Source: Pyrinomonadaceae bacterium (lineage in GTDB: Bacteria > Acidobacteriota > Blastocatellia > Pyrinomonadales > Pyrinomonadaceae). From it: DNA of 64,000 nucleotides. A program made the translations under genes and the position numbers. The stretch covers positions 1-64,000 of the forward strand of contig JAGOBH010000008.1 of NCBI GenBank assembly GCA_017983495.1. The letters are read 5' to 3'. Positions 38,071 through 47,228 of this stretch are shown here, in pieces. The first letter of the stretch is position 1, and each line of letters begins with the position of its first letter. Under the pieces are notes generated by a model. That model did not search any database. It was given only the letters and a program-made list of their open reading frames with translations, and had not been told where the DNA came from.

Positions 38071-38949
38071 CTATTCAACATTTTGCACCTGTTCGCGGAT
38101 TTTCTCAATTTCACTTTTTATCGCAAGGGCATTTTCTTTGACGATCATGTTGTTGGTTTTTGACGTGATCGTATTTGCCTCGCGGTTGAGTTCCTGCGTC
38201 AGAAAATCCAGGCGTTTGCCGACATCCTTGTCCTCGGCCATGATCGAGCGGAAATGGTCGATGTGTGCCTTTAAGCGAGTGATCTCTTCGGCAATGTCGG
38301 CACGATCCGCGAGGAACGCCACCTCTTGCGTCAAACGGCCCTGGTCAACCTCGATCTGAGCACCGGTTTTAGATAGCATGTCGTCGATCCGCTTGGTCAG
38401 GCGTTCGAGAAACTCCTCGCCCACCCTGCCAGCTTCAGCCTCGATAGCCGGAAGACGGCTTTCGATGCCGTTGATCCGTGAACTCAGTTCGTCGGCAAGG
38501 TGTCCGCCCTCGGTCGTGCGCATGTTTTCGAGATCATCGAGAGCGTCGGCAAGCGTCTGTTCGATCGCGGCGTAGAACTCCGGCGCCGCATCGCTCTTGC
38601 TCGGGACCACGACATTCGGAAGGCGTGCGATGACATTGACGTCGGGCTCGCCGGCAAGATCGAATTCGTCCTTCATCGACCGCATCGCAGTAAGGAAGCC
38701 AGCGATCAACGGACGGTTGAGGTCGTACGTCGTCTCATCTGTGCGTTCGTACTGCAGATTTACATCGACGCGGCCGCGGGACAGGCGGTTGCCGATCGTA
38801 CGCTTGATAGTCGCCTCAAGCGACTGCAGTTCGCCGGGCAGCCGCAGGTTTACGTCCAAAAAACGGTTGTTTACCGTTTTCAGTTCGACCGTGATCGAAA
38901 AATTGTCGCCCGCGGCCGTCGCACGGCCAAATCCTGTCATTGATCTCAT
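38071..38949 (-). CDS. YicC family endoribonuclease-like protein
   Basis: 292 residues from ATG 38949. The start is set by the invariant M-R-S-M-T-G-F-G-R-A of the family. The C-terminal DUF1732 portion (R-L-D-F-L-T-Q-E-L-N-R-E-A-N-T-I and S-K) is intact. E. coli YicC is a ribonuclease that helps degrade the RyhB small RNA. It starts 4 nt after the msbA-like gene and precedes gmk. Confidence 0.93.
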   Translation of the reverse strand: MRSMTGFGRATAAGDNFSITVELKTVNNRFLDVNLRLPGELQSLEATIKRTIGNRLSRGRVDVNLQYERTDETTYDLNRPLIAGFLTAMRSMKDEFDLAGEPDVNVIARLPNVVVPSKSDAAPEFYAAIEQTLADALDDLENMRTTEGGHLADELSSRINGIESRLPAIEAEAGRVGEEFLERLTKRIDDMLSKTGAQIEVDQGRLTQEVAFLADRADIAEEITRLKAHIDHFRSIMAEDKDVGKRLDFLTQELNREANTITSKTNNMIVKENALAIKSEIEKIREQVQNVE

Positions 38950-38953
38950 TGGT

Positions 38954-40756
38954 TTAGTTCGAATCGTCTTGCGGCTGTTCGGTCGCAAATTGTATTTCGT
39001 AAAGCTTCTTGTATTTTCCGCCGGCCGCGAGCAACTCGGCATGCGTACCCGTCTCGATTATCCGGCCTTTTTCCATCACGACGATCTTGTCAGCTCGTTG
39101 GATCGTCGAAAGACGGTGTGCGATCACGATCGAGGTCTTGTCTTTTGTCAGATTGCCCAGAGCCTTTTGCACCAGGCTTTCGCTTTCAGTGTCGAGTGCC
39201 GATGTCGCTTCGTCAAGTATGAGCACTGGAGCGTTTACCAAAACGGCACGGGCAATGGCGATCCGCTGTCGCTGTCCGCCCGAGAGCATCGTGCCACGTT
39301 CACCGACGAACGTGTCGTAACGATCTGGCAGCTGATCGATAAATTCGTTGGCAAACGCGATCTCTGCCGCACGCTCGATGTCCGCCTGCGAGGCGTTCGG
39401 GTCGCCGTACGAGATGTTATAGCCGATCGTGTCGTTAAACAGGACCGTCTCCTGAGTCACCAGCGCGATCTGTCGTTTTAACGAGTGCAATCCGGCGTCA
39501 CGAATGTCGGTGTCGTCCCACATGATCGCACCGGTGCTCGGGTCGTAAAGCCGCTGTATCAGCTTGATCAGACTGGATTTGCCGCCGCCGCTTTCGCCGA
39601 CGAGGGCGACCATCGATCCGCGGGGAATGAAAAGGTTGATATCTCTGAGTATCTGCGTTTCGCTGCTGCGATAATTGAATGAGACGTCCTTTAGCGTGAT
39701 GCCCTTAGCGAGCGGAGCGAGTTCTTTGGCATCGGGCTTTTCCGGGATCGTGTCGTTTTCGTCAAGGATGTCCCAGACGTCGCGAGCCGCGGCAAATGCC
39801 TTTGAGATCTCGTTATGCTGCCGCGAGATCTTACGCATCGGGTCGTAACTGCGGAACAAAAAGAACAAAAAGGTGAAAAACTGTGCCGAGTCCATTCTGG
39901 CCGCATTTATCTCACGCAAGCCGAAATAGAAAAGGACCACAAGCGATATGACTCCGATAATATCGATCGTCGGCGGCGAAATGGCGGCAATGTGGAACGA
40001 ACGCAAATTCGCCCGTGCGATCAACTGTGCGATCTTTCCAAACCTCCGGTTTTCGCGATCTTCAGCGACATAAGCCTTGACGATCTGGTGGTTGGCGATC
40101 GCTTCCTGAGCCGTGTCGGTCAAAGCTTTGTTTCCCTCGACCGAGACCGACGCCAGATGCCGCAACCGGCGGCTGAACTGCGACGTGATAAACGCGATGA
40201 TCGGGGCGACGATGATCGCACCGAGCATCAAACGCCAGTTGAAATAGAACGCCGCCGAGAAAAAGAAGATCAACATGAACGATTCGCGAAGTACGTCGCG
40301 AAGGTTGGCCGAGACCGCCAGTTCGATCGCCGAACAGTTGACGACGAGACGCGAAACGAGAAAATTTGTTCGGTTGTTCTCAAAGAACGACGCCGATTGC
40401 CGAAGCAAATGATCGTAAAGCTCTTGACGCAGATTGAGGATGGCCGATTGGCCGATCTTCGCCATCAGGTACGACGAAAAATATTCTGCGATACCTTTAC
40501 AGATCGTAAAACCGAACAGAAGTCCGGATATGATCATCCACGCACGAAACCAGTCGTTTTGCGGGATCAGGCTGTGAAGATCGAAAATCGTCTTTGATTT
40601 CTGCCCGGGATTTGGCAAAAACTGGTCGAATATGGGCACTAACAGGGCACCCGTGGCCGTCTCAAAAACAGCCACCATCACCATCGCGACGATCGCCAGA
40701 ACAAACGTCACCCAATGCGGCCGCAGGTATCTTAATAATCGCTTTAGATCGTTCAT
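38954..40756 (-). CDS. MsbA-type ABC exporter (fused permease-ATPase)
   Basis: About 600 residues. A six-helix exporter domain (1-330) is fused to an ABC ATPase with Walker A G-E-S-G-G-G-K-S-S, signature L-S-G-G-Q-R-Q-R, Walker B V-L-I-L-D-E-A-T-S-A-L-D and H-loop I-A-H-R-L, all intact. The closest functional relatives are lipid A/lipid flippases such as MsbA, though multidrug exporters look similar. The ATG giving M-N-D-L-K is preferred over a TTG four codons upstream. It leads the yicC-gmk-rpoZ run. Confidence 0.9.
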   Translation of the reverse strand: MNDLKRLLRYLRPHWVTFVLAIVAMVMVAVFETATGALLVPIFDQFLPNPGQKSKTIFDLHSLIPQNDWFRAWMIISGLLFGFTICKGIAEYFSSYLMAKIGQSAILNLRQELYDHLLRQSASFFENNRTNFLVSRLVVNCSAIELAVSANLRDVLRESFMLIFFFSAAFYFNWRLMLGAIIVAPIIAFITSQFSRRLRHLASVSVEGNKALTDTAQEAIANHQIVKAYVAEDRENRRFGKIAQLIARANLRSFHIAAISPPTIDIIGVISLVVLFYFGLREINAARMDSAQFFTFLFFLFRSYDPMRKISRQHNEISKAFAAARDVWDILDENDTIPEKPDAKELAPLAKGITLKDVSFNYRSSETQILRDINLFIPRGSMVALVGESGGGKSSLIKLIQRLYDPSTGAIMWDDTDIRDAGLHSLKRQIALVTQETVLFNDTIGYNISYGDPNASQADIERAAEIAFANEFIDQLPDRYDTFVGERGTMLSGGQRQRIAIARAVLVNAPVLILDEATSALDTESESLVQKALGNLTKDKTSIVIAHRLSTIQRADKIVVMEKGRIIETGTHAELLAAGGKYKKLYEIQFATEQPQDDSN

Positions 40757-40883
40757 GCGCGAGTGCAAAGGATTGAATATACTTTAGTTTAGCGTTGGTT
40801 GTCCAAGAACTTAAGGTTGCAACTCACGATTCGTTTGTGGCATCTTTTCTTAAGTACGGCTCGTCCAAATCAAAAGTAAAATT

Positions 40884-42437
40884 ATGAAAAATCGGTCTTT
40901 TGCGAAAATCACGCTGTTTTTCCTGATGATTGTGTTGTCAGCCGGCACGTTGATCGCCCAGGTCGATGTTCCACGCCGGACGACTGCGATCACCTATCCG
41001 CTGGATGAATTGGTCATGGTCCAGTTTCGCGGGACAACGCGGTTTCCGCGAATGAAGGGCGAAGCTAAGGTCAAACGAACCAGCCGCAACGGTACGGAGG
41101 TCGAACTTTCGGTCTCGAAAATGCCGCGGCCATTCGAATTAGGCGCAGGTTATGCGACGTATGTCGTATGGGCGGTGTCGCCCGATGGCCGTGCGGACAA
41201 TCTCGGTGAGATCAAGCGCCGCGGATTCTTTGAATTTGACTCCAGGATAAGCGTGACCACGCCTCTTCAGACTTTCGCACTTATTATTACGGCAGAGCCG
41301 CATTTCCTTGTTCGCCGACCGAGCCAGGAGATAATGATGGAGAATCTCAGCCCGTACACCCTTTCGGGCAAGGTAATCGGAACGACGTCGGCAGTGCAGT
41401 ATTTTGGCAATTCGAGCGATTATTTCCGCGATTCCCGAACTCCTGAGATAGCCGAGATCGATTACGCCAAAATGCCGTCGACAATTCTACAGGCCAAGCA
41501 AGCTGTTGCACTTGCTCGGTTTGCCGGTGCCGAACGCGATGCGTCGGTCGAGCTTGCCGAGGCGGAAACGCTGCTGCAGAATGCTGACGCTTCGTGGAAA
41601 GCCGGCCGTGACGCCGAATTGGTCGACATTGCCGCAAGAAAATCGATCAGTGCGGCGGTCAAGGCCGAAACTACAGCTCAAGTGCGGAAAGAAGCACGCG
41701 AAAAGCGTAACGAGCAATCGCGTGCCGACGCCGAGGCTCGCCGTGCCGAGGAAAAGTTCGTCGGGGCTCAGGGTCAGATCGACGACCTGAAGACTGAGCT
41801 TGCACGCGAGACACGAGCTCGCGAGCTGGCCGAACGCGAAGCGATGACCTATTCGACACAGGTGAAGGAACTGAGGGATGAGAACGGCCGGCTTCGCGAA
41901 GAGATCGGAAGGATGAAGCTTGACGCCGAAAACGCCAAGGCGAAACTCGATGCTATTGAACGCGAAAAGGCAGCCGCACAGACACAGCGTGACAGGGAAA
42001 CGCGGTTTACCAAGATCCGTGCTGCCGAGCCGGAACTCATTAACTCGCTGAAAAGGTACGGCCAGGTCGCCAAAGTCGATGGTTCGATCGTTTTGGTCCT
42101 GAATGAAAATCTCTGGACCGGTACGCGTGCGGCATCGCTGGCGATGCAATCCGACGGCAAGCTGACGGCGATCGGCGATCTGCTGGCAAGTAACCCGGAC
42201 TATTTCATTGCTATCGAATCGCATACGGACTCGGGTGGTGACGCTGAGACGTTGCAATCACTAACCGATTCTCGTGCCAAGATCGTCGCGGACAAACTCA
42301 TCGCGATGGGCGTCGACGAGGCCCGCGTCCGCTCACGCGGTTTTGCTGCCTCCATCCCATTGGTCGCAAATACAACCGCAGCGAACAAGGCAAAGAATCG
42401 CCGGATGCACATTATACTGTCGCTTCCGACCGATTAG
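40884..42437 (+). CDS. OmpA-family envelope protein with coiled coil
   Basis: 517 residues with a signal peptide (1-25) and a beta-rich segment to about residue 165. A DUF4398-like helical hairpin (195-260) and a long charged coiled coil (260-375) follow. The C-terminal OmpA peptidoglycan-binding domain (385-515) has the I-E-S-H-T-D-S-G and R-A-K-I-V-A-D-K-L motifs, N-R-R-M-H at the end, and should bind diaminopimelate in peptidoglycan. It probably tethers the outer membrane or an envelope complex to the wall. A strong terminator follows. Confidence 0.9.
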   Translation: MKNRSFAKITLFFLMIVLSAGTLIAQVDVPRRTTAITYPLDELVMVQFRGTTRFPRMKGEAKVKRTSRNGTEVELSVSKMPRPFELGAGYATYVVWAVSPDGRADNLGEIKRRGFFEFDSRISVTTPLQTFALIITAEPHFLVRRPSQEIMMENLSPYTLSGKVIGTTSAVQYFGNSSDYFRDSRTPEIAEIDYAKMPSTILQAKQAVALARFAGAERDASVELAEAETLLQNADASWKAGRDAELVDIAARKSISAAVKAETTAQVRKEAREKRNEQSRADAEARRAEEKFVGAQGQIDDLKTELARETRARELAEREAMTYSTQVKELRDENGRLREEIGRMKLDAENAKAKLDAIEREKAAAQTQRDRETRFTKIRAAEPELINSLKRYGQVAKVDGSIVLVLNENLWTGTRAASLAMQSDGKLTAIGDLLASNPDYFIAIESHTDSGGDAETLQSLTDSRAKIVADKLIAMGVDEARVRSRGFAASIPLVANTTAANKAKNRRMHIILSLPTD

Positions 42438-42478
42438 ATTCGATTCTGATAGCTGTTTGATGATTTCTACAAAGTATG

Positions 42479-42517
42479 ACGGGGCCTGACCACTTAGGAT
42501 CAGGCCCCGTTTATTTT
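42479..42517 (+). terminator. Rho-independent terminator of the OmpA-family gene
   Basis: An 11-bp perfect stem (42479-42489 with 42500-42510), GC-rich, with a 10-nt loop and TTATTTT following. It lies between convergent genes and could also help the minus-strand ABC gene. Confidence 0.88.
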
Positions 42518-42536
42518 CATCGATTGGACCGAGTCT

Positions 42537-43475
42537 TCAATCCTTTAGGACCAATATCCGATGCGGCGGCATGCCGATCATACATTCTTCGCCGATGTTG
42601 AGGCCGACGATGCGAAAGACACGTGCTGAAAGTTTGAGCCCGTCGGCGTCGAGTTCGACCAGCGTCGTTTCGCCGAGAAACCTAATGCGGGTTACGACCG
42701 CCTTGAGCAAGTTGTCTTCGGGAAAAGATGCTCCGAACGTGATCGAAACGTGCTCAGGCCTGATCGACAATGTGACGTTTTGATTGATCGCACCGAGCTT
42801 TGCCTTTTCGGTGGGATGAGCAAAAAGGCGATGGCCGCCCTCAATGGTGAAAAACTCGGGCATGTCGGCGTTCGTCGAGGTCAGTCGCCGTGCTTCAAAA
42901 AGGTTGTTTTGTCCAACGATCGCGGCGACTGACGATGATTCCGGGTTGTCGTAAACCTCTTGTGTAAAGCCGATCTGTCGGACATATCCCGCCGATATTA
43001 CAGCGACCCTTTCGCAAAGTGCCGCGATCTCGCGAAACTCCGTAGAAGCAAATATTACGATTCGTCCGCCCGCGGCAATTGATCTGATCTTGTCGGCAAG
43101 TCGTTCGAAGTGAGCGGCATCGACTCCGGCAAACGGATCGTCAAGCAGCAGAATCCCTGCACCATTCTCAAGCGTTCGCTCGATCTCGGCTACCCTGGCC
43201 TCGCCTGCCGACAATTCACCGTTCTTTCGACCAAATATCGCCGTTAGACCGCCGGTCTTTGGTTCGGGGCCTAGGTAGAAATCTTTGCCGCCGGTATCTA
43301 CCGATCCGCCATTGATGCTCTCTGTCCCGGCGAAACAGCGGAGCAGCGTGGTTTTGCCCGCCGCGGTTCCGCCGAAAATACCAAATATTTCGCCGTCCGC
43401 GACATCGAACGTCACGTCGCGAAGTGCCCAATTATTACCGTATCGTTTAGCGATGTCTTTGATAAGCAGCGGCAT
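42537..43475 (-). CDS. Degenerate ABC transporter ATPase with TOBE domain
   Basis: 312 residues resembling the importer ATPases of the spermidine/iron/sugar type, including a C-terminal TOBE-like domain (about 225-312). Walker A is intact (GGTAAGKT, 35-42), but only about 45 residues separate it from the signature-like L-S-A-G-E (88-92). In MalK-type proteins the gap is about 90, so the Q-loop and most of the helical subdomain that docks a permease are missing. Walker B ends L-L-L-D-D (catalytic Glu replaced by Asp113). The H-loop position reads F-A-S-T-E instead of T-H-D. No permease or binding protein is adjacent. It probably binds nucleotide but does not drive ordinary transport; a regulatory role is possible. 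Confidence 0.82.
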   Translation of the reverse strand: MPLLIKDIAKRYGNNWALRDVTFDVADGEIFGIFGGTAAGKTTLLRCFAGTESINGGSVDTGGKDFYLGPEPKTGGLTAIFGRKNGELSAGEARVAEIERTLENGAGILLLDDPFAGVDAAHFERLADKIRSIAAGGRIVIFASTEFREIAALCERVAVISAGYVRQIGFTQEVYDNPESSSVAAIVGQNNLFEARRLTSTNADMPEFFTIEGGHRLFAHPTEKAKLGAINQNVTLSIRPEHVSITFGASFPEDNLLKAVVTRIRFLGETTLVELDADGLKLSARVFRIVGLNIGEECMIGMPPHRILVLKD

Positions 43476-43570
43476 CTGTTTGTTGAAAATGGAACTTTCC
43501 CGGGGCTTTTTCGTGCAAAGAAAAGTATGCTTTTGTCATCGTATTAAAGCAAGTATAAACTGGGGGTTCG

Positions 43571-43840
43571 ATGACTGAAAAAAAGCAATCTTTGAAACGA
43601 AAGTTGGTCCACGCCGGCGGATGGCAGGTGGCAAGGCGTGCCGCCAAAATGGTGCCGTTCGGCGGTACGGCGATCGCGATCGTGCTGGTCGGCGGTGACA
43701 TACGCCGAAAAGGCGTGGTGAATGGTGTCCTGAATTCGGGTATCGACGCCATTCCGTTCATCGGTCTGGCAAAGAATGCGGTTGAGCTTTTTCGTGGAGA
43801 TTTTATTCCGGATAAGAAGCCGAAAGCGAAAGGAAAATAA
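43571..43840 (+). CDS. Small hypothetical membrane-associated protein
   Basis: 89 residues, strongly basic at both ends, with a hydrophobic glycine-containing centre (about 25-72) that could span or lie on the membrane. A GGGGG stretch 6-8 nt before the ATG is a good ribosome binding site. It ends 1 nt before the next gene's ATG, so the two are coupled. Function is not recognised. Confidence 0.65.
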   Translation: MTEKKQSLKRKLVHAGGWQVARRAAKMVPFGGTAIAIVLVGGDIRRKGVVNGVLNSGIDAIPFIGLAKNAVELFRGDFIPDKKPKAKGK

Positions 43841-43841
43841 A

Positions 43842-44555
43842 ATGCGATCATTTGCAGTTGTTAGGAATTGTTTGCTTGTTTTGACGGTCGTTGTTGCCGC
43901 CGGAGCGTCGGCGATCAGTGCGGATGCTCAGTCGACTCGCAAAAAGCCTGCGGTCAAGCCGATCGCTGTCACAACTCCGACTCCGCCCGCCGGTGACGCC
44001 GAGATCATCAGCCGTGCCGATGACCTGATGAATCCGCCGGTGATCACTGACTCGACCGTCATTAAACAGCCGGAGAACGCGACGGACGATTCGGCGCAAA
44101 AGATCAAAGAGCTGAACACCCGGATCAAAAGGCTTGAATCCAACAAGACCAACGAATACGACGAAAAGCAAAAACGCCTGTTGCTCAATCTCGACATTCT
44201 CACACGTGCCGAACAGCGTGCGGACGGGCTCCGCAAGCAGCTTTTTGAAATGATCGAGAAAGAGAACACGATCAAATCGCGGATCGACCAGATCGAGACC
44301 GATAGCCGTCCGGAGATCATTAATCGTTCCGCTACATTCTCAGGTTCGATGAAACCCGAAGAGGTTCGCGAACAACGTAAAAAATCGCTCGACGCCGAAA
44401 AGCAAAATCTCCAATCTCTGTTAAACGAGATTCAGCTGACGCGTGCAAACCTCACCGCAAATGTCCAGCGTTCCGACGCTATGGTCGAAAAGCTCCGTTT
44501 CAAGCTCGAAAAAGAGATCGACGACGCCCTTAACGACGAGCCGAAGGATCAGTAA
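43842..44555 (+). CDS. Secreted coiled-coil hypothetical protein
   Basis: 237 residues from ATG 43842 (AGGAAA at 43831-43836), with a signal peptide (about 1-27) and a Pro/Lys-rich segment. Long Lys/Glu/Arg-rich coiled coils span about 80-235. There are no enzyme motifs. It is coupled to the small membrane protein upstream and followed by a hairpin at 44581-44614. It may be an envelope structural or scaffold protein. Confidence 0.72.
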   Translation: MRSFAVVRNCLLVLTVVVAAGASAISADAQSTRKKPAVKPIAVTTPTPPAGDAEIISRADDLMNPPVITDSTVIKQPENATDDSAQKIKELNTRIKRLESNKTNEYDEKQKRLLLNLDILTRAEQRADGLRKQLFEMIEKENTIKSRIDQIETDSRPEIINRSATFSGSMKPEEVREQRKKSLDAEKQNLQSLLNEIQLTRANLTANVQRSDAMVEKLRFKLEKEIDDALNDEPKDQ

Positions 44556-44580
44556 AAACAACCAAATTTATATCAGCAAG

Positions 44581-44614
44581 CGGCAGAGTGTAGAACTTCT
44601 GCCGTTCGTTTTTT
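44581..44614 (+). terminator. Probable Rho-independent terminator
   Basis: CGGCAG pairs with CTGCCG across a 12-nt loop and is followed by TTCGTTTTTT. The stem is short, so confidence is moderate. It lies 25 nt after the coiled-coil gene. Confidence 0.5.
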
Positions 44615-44685
44615 GCTGGTCGCTGGCGTATTCATCGTTGACACAGATGGTAAAATTGATAGTAGAGGATCGTGCCCGAATCAGT

Positions 44686-44729
44686 GTCCGCGGGAGATGT
44701 GGGAACTTGCTGGGACAAGCGGGACAAAA
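44686..44729 (+). repeat. Dispersed repeat copy (pair with 56081-56126)
   Basis: About 40 nt opening GTCCG and containing GATGTGGGAACTTG then TGGGACAA and GGGACA. The reverse complement recurs at 56081-56126 with a few changes. It lies in the 294-bp spacer before the VIT/VWA gene. Confidence 0.6.
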
Positions 44730-44849
44730 CTGAGAAATACCGGAAATTATTGGAGAATATGTGCAAGAACCTGTGTGGCCGGACGTTCTAAAGGCGTACA
44801 TATCGGCGCCGCTTGTATAGCGTCAATCAAGTTTTCCGGAGATAAAATC

Positions 44850-47111
44850 ATGTCGATCAGATCAATTGCCGTAGTTTTTTGCGTTGCCTGTGCCGGGCTT
44901 TTTTCCGCTCTTTCGGTTGTCGGCCAGGGTGTGATAATCCCTATCGTTTGCGATATCAGGCCGTGCCGTCCGACGCCCCGGCCATTGCCCCGGCCACTGC
45001 CGAACGCTCTTCCGGTAAAGTCGATCGAGCTCGATACCAAGATCGTCGGCCAGGTGGCGACCACGCACGTCGTGCAGGTCTTTCGCAACGATACGCAGTA
45101 CACACTCGAAGGCACGTACTTTTTCCCGATACCGGAAACGGCCTCGGTCGTCGAATTTGCCATTTGGGAGAACGGCAAAAAGCTCGTGGGCGAGGTTCGT
45201 TCACGTGAAGAGGCTCGACGAATCTATGACGAGATCGTACGCCGTCAACGTGATCCCGGTTTGCTGGAATACGCCGGTAAAGATCTGTTTCAGGCATCGA
45301 TATTTCCGATACCGCCCAACTCGGACAAGAAACTCGAACTGACATACACCGAGATACTTAAGGCCGAATCCGGCACGGTTGCTTATCGCTATCCGCTTGG
45401 CACCGGCCGCAACGTTTGGGCAAATCGCACGCCTCTGCCGATGGAGGATGTCGTCTATCGAGGACAGGGTGGAGTGGTGCAGCAAAAATTCGGCACCGTT
45501 TCCGGCCGCATTGAGATCAATGGTAAGGAAGCTCTGAGAAACATTTACTCGCCGTCGCACCAAATTGATACCAAGCGAAAAGGCGAGACGGGAGCGACGA
45601 TTTCGTTTGAGACTAAGAACAACGATTCTGATTTTCAGCTTTTTTTCGGTTTATCTAATAATGATTTTGGAATGTCGCTCGTCACTTACCGCGAACCTGG
45701 CAAGGACGGATATTTCCTTTTGATGCTCTCGCCAAAGGACGATATTTCCGAGCGGGAACTCGTTAATAAGGACATTGTTTTCGTGCTTGATACTTCGGGT
45801 TCGATGGCGGACGAGGGCAAGATGGACAAGGCCCGCAAGGCTCTGCTGTTTGGTATTCGAACGCTGCGTGACGGGGATCGATTCAACGTCCTCAACTTTG
45901 CCGGCGAAGAGCACCTGATGGAACGCGGCCTGATCAATGCGGATGCGGCCGGCAAAAAGCGGGGCGAAGATTTTGTCAGCAAGCTGATGCCGACGGGCGG
46001 CACGAATATTAACGATTCGTTGCTGGCTTCGCTCAAACAGTTTGAAAAGGGCGATCGACCGAAGATGCTCGTCTTTATGACCGATGGATTGCCAACCGTG
46101 GGCGAAACGCAGGTCGAACGTATCATCGCAAATCTCAAGAACGCCAAGAATCTCGATATTCGCATTTTCCCATTCGGGTTTGGTTATGACGTCAATACGA
46201 CGTTGCTCGACCGGATCGGATCGGAAAATTCGGGCATTTCGGATTACATCCAGCCCAAGGAGGATCTTGAGATCAAGGTGTCAAATTTCTTTTCACGCGT
46301 GTCTTCGCCCGTTCTGGCCGATCTCGAACTCGATTTCGGGCCGGTACTGACCGAATACACCTACCCAAGAAAGCTGCCGGACCTTTTCCGAGGAATGCAG
46401 ATGACGATCATCGGGCGATACAAAAACTCGAACGATCTCAAAAATATCACGCTCAAACTAACCGGAAAGGCCGGCAAGGAAACTCGCAGCTTTAATTACT
46501 CCAACCTCGATTTTCCAAATCGGGCAGACAACAACAATTTTCTACCGCGTCTCTGGGCGAGCCGCCGGGTCGGTTGGCTGCTGGAACAGATCCGCAATAA
46601 CGGCGAGACCAAAGAGGTCAGAGACGAGGTAGTCGAACTCGGTACCCGTTATGGCCTGGTAACACCGTACACATCGTATCTCGCGACTGACGGGTCGATG
46701 GCGAATATTCGCCGTGATGCTCCGATGGCCGACAGTTTTATGGTGGACGGAGCGAGCCGGGCGAAGGAAAAGAGCGGTGCCGGGGCCGTCAAGCTGAGCG
46801 TTCAGCAAAACTCAATGCAGGCGAACACTATCGCTGTTGCTCGCGAAGACAAGGATGAAGAAGGTCAAATATTGATCCGCAACACGGTCAATAATCAGTT
46901 TGTCGCAAATAAGAATTTTACCAGTTCGAATAACGTCTGGATCGATTCGGATTTTACTGAAAGCTCGAAGCTGCCTGAGGTGTTGATCAAATTTGCGAGC
47001 GACGAGTATTTTCGTCTGATCAGCACCGAACGCGAGTTGCTGCCGTACCTTTCATTGGGTCAGCAGGTCGTCGTAGTCTGGAAGGGAAAGGTCTATCGTA
47101 TTACCAACTGA
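44850..47111 (+). CDS. VIT and VWA domain protein (inter-alpha-trypsin inhibitor-like)
   Basis: 753 residues from ATG 44850 (CCGGAGA upstream). A signal peptide (1-25) leads into a Pro-rich segment. Next are a VIT domain (about 50-190, with E-G-T-Y-F-F-P-I-P-E and the A-R-R-I-Y-D-E motif) and a von Willebrand factor A domain (about 300-475) with an intact MIDAS D-T-S-G-S and T-D-G. A long beta-rich C-terminal part follows. Bacterial VIT+VWA proteins sit in the cell envelope and bind partners in a Mg2+-dependent way. A sortase motif is not visible. The YCF48-like gene follows about 115 nt later. Confidence 0.88.
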   Translation: MSIRSIAVVFCVACAGLFSALSVVGQGVIIPIVCDIRPCRPTPRPLPRPLPNALPVKSIELDTKIVGQVATTHVVQVFRNDTQYTLEGTYFFPIPETASVVEFAIWENGKKLVGEVRSREEARRIYDEIVRRQRDPGLLEYAGKDLFQASIFPIPPNSDKKLELTYTEILKAESGTVAYRYPLGTGRNVWANRTPLPMEDVVYRGQGGVVQQKFGTVSGRIEINGKEALRNIYSPSHQIDTKRKGETGATISFETKNNDSDFQLFFGLSNNDFGMSLVTYREPGKDGYFLLMLSPKDDISERELVNKDIVFVLDTSGSMADEGKMDKARKALLFGIRTLRDGDRFNVLNFAGEEHLMERGLINADAAGKKRGEDFVSKLMPTGGTNINDSLLASLKQFEKGDRPKMLVFMTDGLPTVGETQVERIIANLKNAKNLDIRIFPFGFGYDVNTTLLDRIGSENSGISDYIQPKEDLEIKVSNFFSRVSSPVLADLELDFGPVLTEYTYPRKLPDLFRGMQMTIIGRYKNSNDLKNITLKLTGKAGKETRSFNYSNLDFPNRADNNNFLPRLWASRRVGWLLEQIRNNGETKEVRDEVVELGTRYGLVTPYTSYLATDGSMANIRRDAPMADSFMVDGASRAKEKSGAGAVKLSVQQNSMQANTIAVAREDKDEEGQILIRNTVNNQFVANKNFTSSNNVWIDSDFTESSKLPEVLIKFASDEYFRLISTERELLPYLSLGQQVVVVWKGKVYRITN

Positions 47112-47228
47112 CGATTTCGGTAAACCCGAAACCTCAAATTCACATCGGAGAAGGTGAATTCGAGCGGTAAGAAGTCTATTCTATTTGTTCGAGCCACCTT
47201 TTTCGATTTTCTCACGGAGGGCGCTAAG

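Noticed and set aside
39815..40597. Long plus-strand open frame opposite the MsbA-type gene
   Set aside because: It lies wholly antisense to an intact, motif-complete ABC exporter, and its translation is rich in Arg/Asp with no fold-like pattern. It is a codon-bias shadow.
41487..42257. Minus-strand open frame opposite the OmpA-family gene
   Set aside because: It overlaps a well-supported gene with signal peptide and OmpA domain; the translation has no recognisable motif.
44613..44849. N-terminal extension of the VIT/VWA protein
   Set aside because: The signal peptide begins at 44850 with a ribosome binding site, and the extension runs through a dispersed repeat.
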